Assembly: GCA_011032825.1 (NCBI GenBank)
Contig: JAADJZ010000010.1
Span: forward strand, 372,001 to 436,000
Source of the DNA: Massariosphaeria phaeospora
Taxonomy: Eukaryota; Ascomycota; Dothideomycetes; Pleosporales
Length of the DNA stretch: 64,000 nt
Direction of reading: 5' to 3'
Shown: positions 10,549 to 21,229 of the stretch, piece by piece
How the letters are laid out: each line of letters opens with the position of its first letter
Numbering within the stretch: position 1 is the stretch's first letter
Translations under genes and position numbers: made by a program
Notes under the pieces: model-generated
Database searches by the model: none
What the model was told of the DNA's origin: nothing
What the model saw: only the letters and a program-made list of their open reading frames with translations

Positions 10549-11487
10549 CTAGCTCTTTCGTCCTAGAATTGGCATTGTATCGTACAGCTGGTCGAACTCG
10601 CGGCCGATCCATCCATCCGTCTTTCCGCCTCGGCCCACTATGCCCAAGCCGCCGGCCAACCACAGCGCCGTAACAAGTGCCGACACAGCATTGATGCCGT
10701 ACCACCGCCTCTTCTTGATGAGGTTCCTCCTCGACTCGGATTCTTTGACCTGTGTGGGTGAAAGGCCCAGCCATTTCGCCCAGCCCCAGGTGATGTGCCA
10801 CGTTCCAATGCCCACCAAGGCCGTGAAGCCCGCAAACGAAACGAGAGGGTGTCGCCAGAAGCCGTGGCTGATGTAGGACAGGCTGATGAGCGAGTTGTCG
10901 CCGTGCATGTACATGGGCAGGATCCGTGTAGACCAGAAGTGGAAGCCGGCCAGCGGAACCAGAGCGTAACCCAATGCGCTCGTCCCGCTGACGGCTGGCC
11001 ATGGTATCGTCTTCCTGTCGCGCTGTGTCTCGGCGCCATAGCGGGTCAGAGCCTGCCGCCGTCGGTATAAGCGGAGCGCGATGCCCGAGACGATGTGCAC
11101 GGCGAGCGGGAGAGAGACGACAATCGGTTCGGTAAGGGCGGACTGGTAGTAGGGGCGGGTGAGGAGCAGGTAGCGGTTGCTCTCGACGACGGACCGCGTG
11201 GCCAGCGGTATCAGGGCCACGTTCGCAATGTGGGAGGCGGCGAAGACGGTGAAGGCATAGGACGAGTACTTTTGCGCGCGCACCAGCCAGTAGGCCGGCC
11301 CGTGGCTGCTCAGGCCCAGCGTCGACGTCCGCTGGGGCTGCTGCTGCTGCTGCGGCGGGAAGTAGGCCTCTTTGAACTCGGCGGGCGTCTCGGCGACGGG
11401 CGAGGGCTCGACCTCGAGCAGGCCCGTGATGTTGTCGTCGTTGTCCGGTCCGACGACGGGCGGCAGGTCGGACTGCGTCTCGGCCAT
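10549..11487 (-). CDS. MCP1: Mcp1-like mitochondrial outer-membrane protein (DUF1691 family)
   Basis: A single exon of 312 aa, with ATG at 11487; the frame is open further upstream but lacks protein character there. The length is close to yeast Mcp1 (302 aa), which is involved in mitochondrial lipid homeostasis and can suppress ERMES loss. About five membrane segments are visible: near residues 85-110 (YAFTVFAASHIANVALIPL), 130-150, 178-200 and 225-248, and a C-terminal one (AVSALVTALWLAGGLGIVG). Conserved His pairs sit in or near the helices (ASHIANV, SHGFWRHPLVS, WHITWGWAKW), typical of the family. The first 65 residues are acidic and Gln-rich with a short polyGln. It is head to head with the zinc-finger gene at 11729 across a 241-bp shared promoter. 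Confidence 0.85.
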   Translation of the reverse strand: MAETQSDLPPVVGPDNDDNITGLLEVEPSPVAETPAEFKEAYFPPQQQQQPQRTSTLGLSSHGPAYWLVRAQKYSSYAFTVFAASHIANVALIPLATRSVVESNRYLLLTRPYYQSALTEPIVVSLPLAVHIVSGIALRLYRRRQALTRYGAETQRDRKTIPWPAVSGTSALGYALVPLAGFHFWSTRILPMYMHGDNSLISLSYISHGFWRHPLVSFAGFTALVGIGTWHITWGWAKWLGLSPTQVKESESRRNLIKKRRWYGINAVSALVTALWLAGGLGIVGRGGKTDGWIGREFDQLYDTMPILGRKS

Positions 11488-11728
11488 GGTGTGCGGGTGG
11501 CAGCTGGCTCGATATGGGCGTGGGGTGCGCGATGCTGACTTTTTGGTGTTGCCGCATCGCAGCGCCGCTGATTCGCCGGCCAGCGTCGCCAAGGCTAAGG
11601 CTTGGCACCCGCCGCGTCGCGCTTTCTTCGTCGCTTCTCCAGACTCCAGACTCCCACCCACCTTCTCCACCGACACCAGGACGCCCACATTCTTCCCGTG
11701 AAGCTGAACCATCGCAGCTACATTAGCC

Positions 11729-12550
11729 ATGCCGCCCGGAACGTACGCCACGGGCCGTCGGCATATCCCCCCGGATGCCGTCAAGCTCTTCAACTGCGCT
11801 ATCTGCAACAAGGGCTACCCCCGCCAGATCGAGTTCGAGAACCACCTCCGCTCGTACGACCACAACCACCGCCAGCGCCTGGCCGACCTGAAGAAGATCA
11901 CGGCCGCCAATGAGGAGAGCGCTCGCGGCTCCAAGGCCGGTCCCAAGATGCGCAATCTGCCCCTGCAAGAGTTCCCGGCAAGCGACGCCGGCATGGGTCC
12001 TCGGTTCAAGAAGGTCGGGACCACGACGACGGCGCCTGCTGAAGCCAGTGGGAGCCGGTTCAAGAAGGTCGGCGTTGTCAGCTACGGCACAAGCAAGGAG
12101 TCTGCCGCACCCCCCGCCGTCGAGCCGGCCACTACCAAGCCGATCGCCTCTGAGGAGCTCGCCGAGGCCGAGGAGCCCGTTCCGAGCATCGAGGACTACG
12201 CCGTCATGGATGGAGACGCCGAGGACGAGATGGACATGGAAATGGACTTGGACGACGACGACAGTGGCTCGGACCCAGACATCCCTCGTGATACTGATAC
12301 CAAGGGCGAGGGCAAGGCCGCGGAAGTCGAAGACTCGGCTGTTGTGCAAGAAGAGGAAGAGGTCATCGACTATGTGCCGTATGACTTCACCAAGCCGACG
12401 GGATGCGACCATGCTACGTGCCCCGGATGCAAGACCGAGGGCATGCGGACGGTCTGGGACTCGGACGAGCTCGACGACGTGGGTGACGTGGACGTGGACG
12501 CAACCGTGGACCCGGACGAAAACCGTGGACGCAAACGTGAACGCGATTAG
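11729..12550 (+). CDS. C2H2 zinc-finger protein with acidic C-terminal half
   Basis: A single exon of 273 aa. A U1-like C2H2 finger lies at residues 23-45 (C23-x2-C26-x12-H39-x5-H45, in the context CAICNKGYPRQIEFENHL), flanked by a basic helix (HRQRLADLKK). A direct repeat RFKKVG follows (about residues 90 and 110), then a long acidic stretch of Asp/Glu runs, then a C-terminal His/Cys cluster (CDHATCPGC) that may bind a second metal, and a basic tail. The family is conserved in Pezizomycotina; the finger type and acidic tail suggest RNA processing or chromatin, but the function is inference. It is divergently transcribed from the MCP1-like gene. Confidence 0.8.
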   Translation: MPPGTYATGRRHIPPDAVKLFNCAICNKGYPRQIEFENHLRSYDHNHRQRLADLKKITAANEESARGSKAGPKMRNLPLQEFPASDAGMGPRFKKVGTTTTAPAEASGSRFKKVGVVSYGTSKESAAPPAVEPATTKPIASEELAEAEEPVPSIEDYAVMDGDAEDEMDMEMDLDDDDSGSDPDIPRDTDTKGEGKAAEVEDSAVVQEEEEVIDYVPYDFTKPTGCDHATCPGCKTEGMRTVWDSDELDDVGDVDVDATVDPDENRGRKRERD

Positions 12551-13434
12551 CTCCCGCCGACTTAAGTAATGTCATGTTTCGGAAACCTCTAACAGAATCA
12601 ACTCGTGGTCCTTCATAGACGCATCCTAGGAGAGCGCGGGCCCCCGGCAGCCGAACAGTTTGTTGTCGGTCTTTGGCCGGACACGCTTGACGCAGTATGG
12701 CACCACTCGCATTGTGAAGAGGGCGGCCTGCAACTGTGTCAACCGACCTTGCTTTTCAACTTTCCATGTAGGTTGAACCCCCAAGTGCTCGTGCACCGCT
12801 TGTAGTCGAACATGCTAGTTATGAGACTGGCTCTGACCTAAGAAATTCCTTGCGGACTTGTTTTGATGACGATTTGACAGATCCTTGCCGATGGTATGTA
12901 TCTTTTTTCTGCTGTATGCCCTCGCGACAACGCATTTGGAAGAAGAAGACGAATCCGAAAAGCGTGGAGTATATGTTATGGTGCAATTATGCACAAGGTC
13001 ACTAGTAAAACTGCGTCTGACAGTACTGAAAGACTGTTGTGGCCGCCTTTATGCTAGGTAGCTGCAGTCATCAAGGTCTACGGCCGTCTCTAAAGAGATA
13101 TTCCCACCACTTTCGTCCGCTTCTAGACATTCATCCCCGCGGTGAATTGCGCTGAAGGAGAAGCCAAGCATTGTACATCGCCGAAGAGGAGGTACCATCT
13201 CGGCCGCGTCTACCCATCACCGCGTTTGCTTTGGCTATCTAATCCTCTATCTTTCTTGATTCCTCAGTCTGCGTCTCCAGCTCCGAACAACGCTTCGCGA
13301 ACCACTTTCCGTTCTCCGCATCCTGCTCGCAGACTTTATTGATCGCACCGACATGTTCCTCCCACTCCTTCTCCTGCCGCTGTGCCCCCTCCAGCATCTA
13401 TACTCTCCGGCACCAGCCGATGCTCGATTCGGAG
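12551..13434. other. Intergenic region
   Basis: No gene-like frame. Nothing recognised. Confidence 0.4.
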
Positions 13435-13893
13435 GGCTATGCGTCTTGCTTTTGCTCGGAGTCGTCTAGGTCGAACCGATATTCGTAAGTGTACTTGGCC
13501 TCGACGTTGATGCCACTCGGTATGCCTGATCTGAAAGGCTTTGAGGGTCTTGATGAGGTTGTGGAACACGGTGTGTGCGTCGGGGAACATGGTCTTGAGT
13601 TGTTCAGATGCGTCATCGGGTGAGGGTAAGGCATCATCGACCTTGGTAGATGCGTCCAACGCATTGTCATCTCCATCCAGCGGCACCTCCACCTCCGCAG
13701 ACAAACTGATGGTGTGCTGAGTGATATCTCAGTGCGCGCGACCTGCCGCAAATCCCGCAACCGCCCCGTCCAACTCCGACTGCGCGTGCCCGATCTGTCT
13801 CCCCCTCAACCAACGGCATGACTTCAGCGATGAACTCAAGAGCATGTCCCTTCCTCTGCGCAATCGGAGACTGCATGTCCAGATCTTCAACAT
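13435..13893 (-). pseudogene. Frame-broken gene remnant
   Basis: On the minus strand three frames carry successive protein-like stretches: MQSPIAQRKGHALEF with an acidic continuation (about 13880-13760), then ALDASTKVDDALPSPDD through MFPDAHTVFHNLIKTLKAF (about 13700-13510), then INVEAKYTYEYRFDLDD to a TAG at 13437-13439. The last switch needs a +1 shift with no GT-AG pair at the site. The first could only be a 37-nt intron with a poor donor. The composition is acidic and soluble; no family is recognised. It could also be a gene with unusual splicing. A MITE-like copy begins immediately to the right. Confidence 0.4.
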
Positions 13894-13894
13894 T

Positions 13895-14035
13895 GACCAC
13901 TAATAAAGAAGACTTCGGCGATCATCTTGACAATCTAAGATTTTTTGATACTTAGTAGATAGTCTACGTCTACCTTTACCTAGCCCTATTGTATCTAGCA
14001 GAGTCGATATTGTCTGTCTCTTTCGCCCCCAAGGG
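13895..14035 (-). mobile_element. MITE-like element copy 3 (reverse, truncated)
   Basis: GGCGATCATCTTGACAATCT, then TAGATAGTCTACGTCTACCT, then CCCTATTGTATCTAGCAG follow in the reverse family order. The right terminal repeat is not found. Confidence 0.55.
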
Positions 14036-14578
14036 GTACCCCTGTCGATGGTAGTCAGCGAGGCTAATCATGCTGCGATGGAACGAACACCAGTAACGGA
14101 AGACCCCTGAAGTTGCTGTGCAACCTCAATGGCTGGACTGCTGAACCCGCATTGTCCTCGCCAAGATTGCTTGTGGATCGGACAACAGACGAACAGGCCA
14201 CACGCGCACCATTATCACGCGCATGTCCTCGGTCTCCGAACCATATTGCGCGCAAGGTAGTCTTCGATATCGGGTACAAATTGGAAGTTAGACTGCGCAC
14301 GGCCCACAGTTCCTAGTCTAAAGCGGTGATAGACGCCTAGGATTCTCGGGCTCCAGCTTGTTGCGGCTTAGTCTACCGGCCTGGAACGCGTGCGAGAGAG
14401 TTTTCCATCACTACTATCGCCATTTACCGGAGCTATGGTGGTGTCATCGACGAGAAAGGTTTTCCACTGGTTCCGATAGTATGGAGGTTTTCGAGATAGA
14501 CCGGACTTTGCGGGTATCATTTCATTTTTTTCAGTGCTGACCGAATGAGAACCGACCTAGCCTACTGGAGAGGAAATA
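14036..14578. other. Intergenic region
   Basis: Nothing recognised. Confidence 0.4.
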
Positions 14579-15699
14579 CTATGACACGACTACGCTCAGC
14601 GGAATCGCATAGATCGACAATATCCACATATTCCAGATGATGAACGTCGCTCGATCCTCCTCCTTGTACCGATATCTGAGCACACGGAACGCAACAACTG
14701 CCGCCAACAAATTCGGCAGGACGAACCCGCTCACTCGGCTCTTCATGAAAAATGGCGTGAACACCGACCAAGCCGGGACAGCAACCGCGATGATGTACCG
14801 CGCTACGGCATCCCCAAGGACTAACGGCACAGTCCACCTTCCGCGGGCTGCGTCTCCTTCCTGATCCTCCAGATCTTGCATGTGCACCGTCGTGAAGATG
14901 GTAGCTCCGATGATGGTAAACCACGGCACAGCGATCGCGGCAGTGGTTACAAGGGTTCGCGGGGTGTTGGCTGCGACGGACAGCGCGCCTGTAATGAATG
15001 ACACGTACCCAGCGCCGTTGATGAAATTCTTCTCCATGCAACTGCGATCCGCACCTCCGAGGCGATTATACCATATCCCCAACAACAGCAGCGCTACCGA
15101 CTGGCGCACTGCCCCTAATTGAAAGCCGATCGCCAGATTCACCACGTACAGTATGCACATGAGCGTGATGGCATGTTTTGGCGCAATGCGGTTTCCGGGC
15201 ATGGGCCGCCAGGGCTTATTGAATCGGTCTTCGGCTATGGAGTCGGGGTGGCATTGATTGTTGATGTTGAAGGGCAAAAGCGTGGACCAGACCCAGAGGA
15301 GTACGTATGGCGTCCGAAGAAGAATGCTGGAGAGTGTGAGGGTAGACGTCATCAGAGGGGGCCCGGAGTAGGCCGCTAAGAGACCGAAGAATGTGCTGGG
15401 AATGACAATGGTCTTCAGGTCAGACCGCGTGAAAAGCCAGATCGTTTTAGCATGGTAGGAGAGCGTCTCGAAAGAGTCGTCGAGAGAGGGGAGGGCGGCT
15501 ATGCTGGGGTTGAGCAGTGTCTAACAAGAAGTTAGCATCCCGTTGGCATTGCGCTCATTGTGTTGTAAGACTGTGGATCGACGTTGTGTGGCGTACGTAC
15601 CTTTTGAAGCTGAGACGAACCCATCCGGACGGTTTCCATTCGCACGGTTTCCATACGGACGGTTTCCACCTGGGTGGTTTGTGTTTGCACCGCTTGCAT
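14579..15699 (-). CDS. UbiA-like integral membrane enzyme (prenyltransferase or membrane terpene cyclase type)
   Basis: Two exons: 15699-15601 and 15520-14579, with an 80-nt intron (GTACGT...TTGTTAG), phase 0, giving 346 aa. The UbiA fold is shown by two Asp-rich motifs: N121-x4-D126-x3-E130-D131-x2-NKPWRP, and D249-L-E-D-x3-GD at about 249-255. These bind the Mg-diphosphate of a prenyl substrate, in a protein with about seven to eight hydrophobic segments. The lead-in SYHAKTIWLFTRSDLKTIVI, just after the intron, is typical of a fungal subfamily whose characterised relatives include membrane-bound sesquiterpene cyclases of the fumagillin type and ordinary prenyltransferases; sequence alone does not separate these here. 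The N-terminus is unusual, with three tandem METVR units coded by 15-nt repeats. No other terpene gene is adjacent. Confidence 0.8.
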
Positions 15700-18515
15700 T
15701 CTGTCTTGTAATAGCACGAAGAGCGAGCCGTGGCGTGTAGGACGTTTATCTCAACAGATCAGCTCACAGGATATAGGACCGCAGTGCGAACCAGTGGGTG
15801 ATCCACCAGTCCTAAATATCCCAAGCCGCAGGATTAGGGGGAAGCTTGAGTCGCATCCGGCATTCCGCGTCACTTGTTCTTCCCTGATCTCCGTTTGGTA
15901 TCTACAGGGGCTAGGCCCAGACCTGTTGTCTCTCGATATTACAGCCCGAGAAGACCGTTGAGCTTGGCACCAGAGCAGGGTCCTGGTCGGATTTCCAGAT
16001 TGAACCTTTGGGCCCCTACGCTACATTCAATGCTCGTCGGAGTCACTTCAACTATTGTGCCTTACGCAAGGTGCATACATGCACCCATGATCAATTTGGA
16101 TCATGCCTCGCTGCTGTCGACTCGAGCCAGAAAAGGAAGTCTGACGACGGATAGGAACGTCTTGGCTGCGGTGAGTCCGAAGACGTGCAGAAAATCACAC
16201 GATACTAATCTCAATAGGCCGTGGAATACCTCGACGACACGCATCATCTCCGACCAGTCGGAAGCGGACGGCTAGCTACGCCGCTGCAAGTCCTCTCTGG
16301 ATCATTAGAGTTCCGCCGATGAGAGGAAGCCTTCGACCCATAAGGTCACGGACGTGTACCTACCTACTGGAGCTAGTCTTTTTTCTCCGGGCAATCAATA
16401 ACTGCTGGACCTTCGAGATCTCTCGGCCTTTGGAATAGGTATGCACCACCGTTGAAGCCATGCCCTGCAAGGCATATTCATCTCTTCTTGACGGAGATAG
16501 ATAGCAGCCTCTACTCCGTCTGTCTGTTACGCCCAGATCCTTATTCGGTATTATAGTGATAGTATAGCCTTGGCTATGCTACCGAGACCTCCGGATAATG
16601 CACCCCGAATTACCCTCTACGTACCGAGACATGCATCAGATACCAGAAGGCATGTAAGTTACGACCGAGGTACGGACTACTGATTGGGCTGGGTAGTTGA
16701 ACACCGCATGGGCCTCCCCTGTACATCTCCGCCCGCTTACCCGACCGGCTACTAACCTGCATGCATACATATGTATGTATGTAGGTACCCTAACGAGGAT
16801 CTCACAGCGTAGAAGGATTCTGCAAACCCGACATGCAGCTCGATCTTGCTAGTCGGGCGTTACACAAGGGCGCAGATAGCGCAACGGTATCGTCGGAGTC
16901 TCTGTGCGGCATGGCGCTGACGGGTGGCTGAGTTAGGCGAAGAGCACGGGGCGCGGCCGTGTAAAGTGATAGGACTACGCTAGGGGGTCAGCGGCTACGG
17001 ATAGGCGGCTCCGGGTGCTGACGATTTGCCTAACTTGCTCCCAACGAATGTGGAAGGAGGTTTCGGGATACGGCTCTCAGCAAGCATTCTGGAACTTATG
17101 GGTCAAGACGTCGAAGACTTGTTCAGACTCCAGCTTTTTGCCATGATCACATGAGGTCCCCGACCTTTGGCTCTTTCCAGGTTGTACGACCTGGGCCTTC
17201 CCGACTTTGCGATCCGATTGGTATGCATATCAATCGAATTTCTCTATTGGATGTACATACTACGCTGCTGCTACCCGGATCGCTGCCTAGGACTCACTCG
17301 ACCCATATTCTAGCGCGATTGTGCAACCGGTATTGTGGAATAACCAGACACGACTCGACGGCGTAACCCTTACCCCTCTGGCATACTTCGTTTCCAAGGC
17401 GCTCCTACTTTATACTTACTACAAGCCTACCCTCTTACGTATGTAATCTGATCAACCAAGTCAATACCTAGTATACTGTACTCGCGCTACTGATTAGACG
17501 AATCACCTCATACCTAGTATACTAGATATGACAGGGTTTTGTAAACATAGGTGGTAGACTATCTACCTGATGCTAAAGTCTCCTAGGCTGTCAAGAATAT
17601 CGCATAACAAAGACTTCCTTGTTAGTAATAAAGCATGTCAGCAGGGTGCCCTAGGTAGTCCAAACACTTGTCTCTCGTCGTTAACTTGACTCTATCGGGA
17701 TATCCTGTTGAACCATAGTTTGGAGTACGGGAACGACCGCTGCTATATCCGTATGTCAGCTTCAATCGATTAGAACACGCAGAAAAGGTTCCATAGACAT
17801 GGAGACATAGCCCAAGAAACACACGGAACGAAACTAGAGTCCAGATGAGCTACATCATTTGGTCATTTGTAGTTGTTTTGGCAAGTGGAAAGACAGCGTG
17901 ACAAGTACATACACCCGTGACGCCTCCGCTGCGGCAAGAATCACGCTTCCCAAACGCCTCAGCTGATATGTAGATATCACGACTTCGCAGAAGAGAAGAC
18001 GAAAGCACACACGCCGCACCGCACCCGCGTCTATGTGATACCGAGAGCGGGCGATGGTCCCTAGTCTCCCGCCCGGAGTCCGAAGGCACCACATCAATCA
18101 CGCTAAATCGATCAATTACCCCGGCGTGCCTGGAGCCAGGCCAGCCGTTAACGCCGCGAGGAAAATAAGCACTAGACGTACGTTTTCCAACGGGACAGTG
18201 AAATGGTGCAACAGCGATCGGGGCCTAAAGGTTGTTTGGGGCAAGGCCTGCTCGTCTCTGGCACTTTGTTTGGTATGGCTGCCGCTGCCGATGGACGTGG
18301 GGCTTGGTTGGTTGTCTTACATATGTACGAAAATGTGCACTTGTCTAGCTGCTTGCTTGCTGCTTCCGCCCCCTCTTGGAAGTCTGCCTGGCGTTTTTGC
18401 CGCGCCGGTGCTAGGTACTGAGCCAGGCGGCCGCCGTCGTTGATATAGCCTGCGTTGCACGCACACGTACGGCGCAGGCGGCACAGCGTTTTTCATACTG
18501 CGCGTCGAAGACAGC
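15700..18515. other. 2.8 kb gene-poor region
   Basis: No supported gene. It holds one complete MITE-like element (17371-17648) and a short ATGTATGT-type palindromic microsatellite at about 16760-16785. The rest shows scattered stops in all frames. It could be decayed transposon sequence, but I recognise no transposase remnant. Confidence 0.5.
17371..17648 (+). mobile_element. MITE-like element copy 4 (complete, forward, 278 bp)
   Basis: The left end TACCCCTCTGGCATACTTCG and the right end AAGCATGTCAGCAGGGTG are imperfect inverted repeats. The core (ACCTAGTATACTAGATATG, ACTATCTACCT, CTCCTAGGCTGTCAAG) lies between them. It is flanked by a perfect 4-bp direct repeat CCCT (17367-17370 and 17649-17652), as expected of a target-site duplication. 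Confidence 0.8.
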
Positions 18516-20475
18516 ATGATGGGCCCGATGGTCAACGCGGTTGCTTCGCTCAGTGTTTGGCTGCAGTTGGCGTTTGTTCAGTCGGTGACCACGGCCGCGG
18601 CGAAAGAGTACGACTACATCATCGTGGGCGGGGGAACTGCTGGTCTTGTACTCGCGAATCGCCTGTCGGCCAATGCCGCCGTGCAGGTGCTGGTACTTGA
18701 GGCTGGTGGGAACGACCTTGTGGACCCGCGCAGCGTCATTCCTGCCCTGTGGCAAAGTGCGCTGGGCACCACGCTCGACTGGGACTATCTCACAACACCT
18801 CAGGTCGGTTTCTTCCTCATTCCATTCGTACTTGGAGCTGACATTGTTCGTTTACCAGCCGGGCCTGAACTCGAGAGCAATCGGCCAGCCCCAAGGCCGT
18901 TCCCTCGGAGGCTCGAGTGCAATCAACGGCCTCGCCTACATCCCGCCCTCTGCCATCGGCATCGACCAATGGAGCAAGCTCGGCAACAACAACTGGGACT
19001 GGGACACTCTCGAACCGTACTACACCAAGAGCCGCAACGTGACCTATCCCACGGCAGCCACAAGCGCGTATCTGGGCCTCGACGCGACCCTGCAATCCGG
19101 CTCCGCCGGCCCCGTGCACGTGTCGTATTCTGGAAAACTCGACGAACCCATACCGGCTGCCTGGCTGCAGGCGTTTCAGCAACTGGGCTGGGGCGGCTCC
19201 GCGAATCCGTTCTCGGGAAAGGTAACGGGGGGGTTCACGTGCGCGGGGACTATTGACGCTGCGTCGCAGACGCGAAGCCACGCTGGAACGGCGTACTATG
19301 CGCCTGTTGCGACTCGCGCAAACCTCGAGGTGCGGACTGGTGCGCTGGTGGAGAAGATCCTTTTACGCAAGGAGGGCGCTGATGTGGTTGCGTATGGCGT
19401 CCGGTTCACTGCGGGGAACGAGACGGTCTCGGTGGCGGCGTCGAAAGACGTGATTCTTGCTGCCGGCGCGTTCGGTTCCCCCAAGCTCTTGGAGTTATCC
19501 GGCATCGGCTCCAAGAAGATCCTCGAGCCGCTGGGCATTGAAGTCGTCGTCGAAAGCCCCTCGGTTGGACAGAACCTCCAGGACCACCTCATGACCGGCA
19601 TCAGCTACGAAGTCATCGACGGACTCGAAACCCTCGATGACCTCCGCCGGCAAGTCCCCGAGGCCATCCAGGCCGCCATGGAAGAATACCAGCAAAACCG
19701 CACCGGCCCCTTCACCATAGGCGGCATTGGCTCTTTCGCCGTGATGCCCGTGCCGGACTTCCAGACAGACGAAGGCAAAGCCGAACTGGAGCAGCTTCTG
19801 GAGAAAAACGGGCCCAACCCTTCAAGCAACCAGCCCATCGAACAAGAGTACTTCGACTTCGTCAAGAGCATCGTGTCCAGCCGCGACGAAGGCTCCGCCG
19901 CCTTCTGGATCACGCCCGTGCAAACCAACTTCACCGTCAACGGCTCCGCCGCGCAAGTCGGCCAGACGCCGCAACCAGGCAACTACCTCACCATCGGCGC
20001 CACGCTGCTGCATCCCTTCTCGCGCGGCCACTCGCACATCACATCCAACGACGCGAGCGCCCGCCCCGCCATCGACACGCAGTACTTCAGCAACGCGCTC
20101 GACGCCGAGGTCTTCGCCCGCCACATCCAGTTCATCGAGCGCCTCGCGCAGTCGCCGCCGCTGCGCGCCCTGATCAAGGACCCCGTCAACGGCCGCCGCA
20201 TCAACGCGCCGCTGGCCGCGGCGCACACGCTGGAGCAGGCGCGCGCGTGGGCGAAGGCTGGGTCCGTGTCGAACTGGCATCCTGTGGGGACGTGTGCGAT
20301 GTTGCCGCGGGAGAAGGGTGGTGTTGTGGGGGGCGACTTGAGGGTGCATGGCGTGGAGCGGGGACTGCGGGTTGTGGACTCGAGTGTGATTCCGGTGATT
20401 ACGCGGGCGAATACGCAGAGTACGGTGTATGCGGTGGCGGAGCGGGCGGCGGATATTATTCTGGGGGAGGGTTAG
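18516..20475 (+). CDS. Secreted GMC-family FAD oxidoreductase
   Basis: Two exons: 18516-18803 and 18859-20475, with a 55-nt intron of phase 0, giving 634 aa. The N-terminal hydrophobic stretch ending in Ala residues is a signal peptide. Next come the Rossmann FAD motif YIIVGGGTAGLVLANRL (about residues 33-49) and the E of VLVLEAGG. GMC signature 1 is GRSLGGSSAINGLAYIPP and signature 2 is GAFGSPKLLELSGIG. The C-terminal catalytic region is NWHPVGTCAM, with the active His, and TRANTQSTVYAVAERAADIIL. The family oxidises alcohols, sugars or aryl alcohols and often makes H2O2 outside the cell; the substrate is not predictable. The length and layout are normal. GC is high, especially in the third exon quarter, unlike the AT-rich flank to the left. 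Confidence 0.93.
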
Positions 20476-20712
20476 CAGTGGTGGGTACGTAGAAATGTAA
20501 CTTTATCCTCGAAATGTAAATAGTGGAGAACCCAGCACACTTGATGCCCTTGCACTCTCCAATTGCCATGTCTACCCACCAAGATAGGCGGTCAGTCCGT
20601 ATTACTGATACCTACCTTCTTCATTTTCGAAGACCACCCCTAGCCAAGCCATCAAGCCTCGCCCTGAAACCCAACCAGTCCCACCCCAAGCAGATCCCTA
20701 CCCGAACCCACC

Positions 20713-20952
20713 ATGAAATCCAAGACAGACCCGCCCTCCAAGTGTCGGCCTACCCCCAAGCAAGTAGAAAATATTGGCGACCGTCGGTCGTGGTTCGCGT
20801 GCTGGCGCTTTTGGGGCAGCTTCTCGCAATCTATTACGAGTACGGTGGCGCAGTCAGTAGTACCGGCACAGCAACGCGATTATGTAGACCGGATATGTTT
20901 GATTCCACGAAATGAAGAGAACAGTCGCGGCAAGGTAGGTATCATTGAATAA
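20713..20952 (+). CDS. Possible small protein
   Basis: A 79-aa frame with ATG at 20713. It is basic, with one Trp/Phe cluster (WFACWRFWGSF) that could be an amphipathic or membrane-associated helix. No family is recognised. It lies in the short gap between the convergent GMC gene and the 410-aa gene, so it may be 3' UTR sequence. Confidence 0.25.
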   Translation: MKSKTDPPSKCRPTPKQVENIGDRRSWFACWRFWGSFSQSITSTVAQSVVPAQQRDYVDRICLIPRNEENSRGKVGIIE

Positions 20953-21229
20953 AGGGGTCAAAAAAGGAAAACTTGGGAATAGGTTGACGAGGCTACCAAA
21001 AACTACCCAGGTAGGTACCGAGAAAACGCCCTGAAAAAGTAAATCCTCTTTTGATATCATGGAAAGCAGCAGTAGAGAAGCGATGAAAGAAATAGCCGCC
21101 AACGCCGGGCGGAAGTTACGGTGATGATGAGCACAGCCAACCAAACGTCCGCGCCATCATTGCGGCGTTAAGAACCGTCAGCACATGAGGCTGGAAAAAC
21201 CAAAAAAACACAGCACGCTCAGTCATCGG

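Noticed and set aside
10511..11608. 365-aa minus frame overlapping MCP1
   Set aside because: It is an Arg/His/Ala-rich shadow; the overlapping frame matches the Mcp1 family.
11723..12412. Minus-strand 229-aa frame
   Set aside because: It lies opposite the zinc-finger gene, whose finger and domain order are unambiguous.
16865..16935. Possible tRNA-like stretch (AGCGCAACGGTATCG)
   Set aside because: I could not form an acceptor stem, a T-arm with GTTCGA-type loop and a plausible anticodon together.
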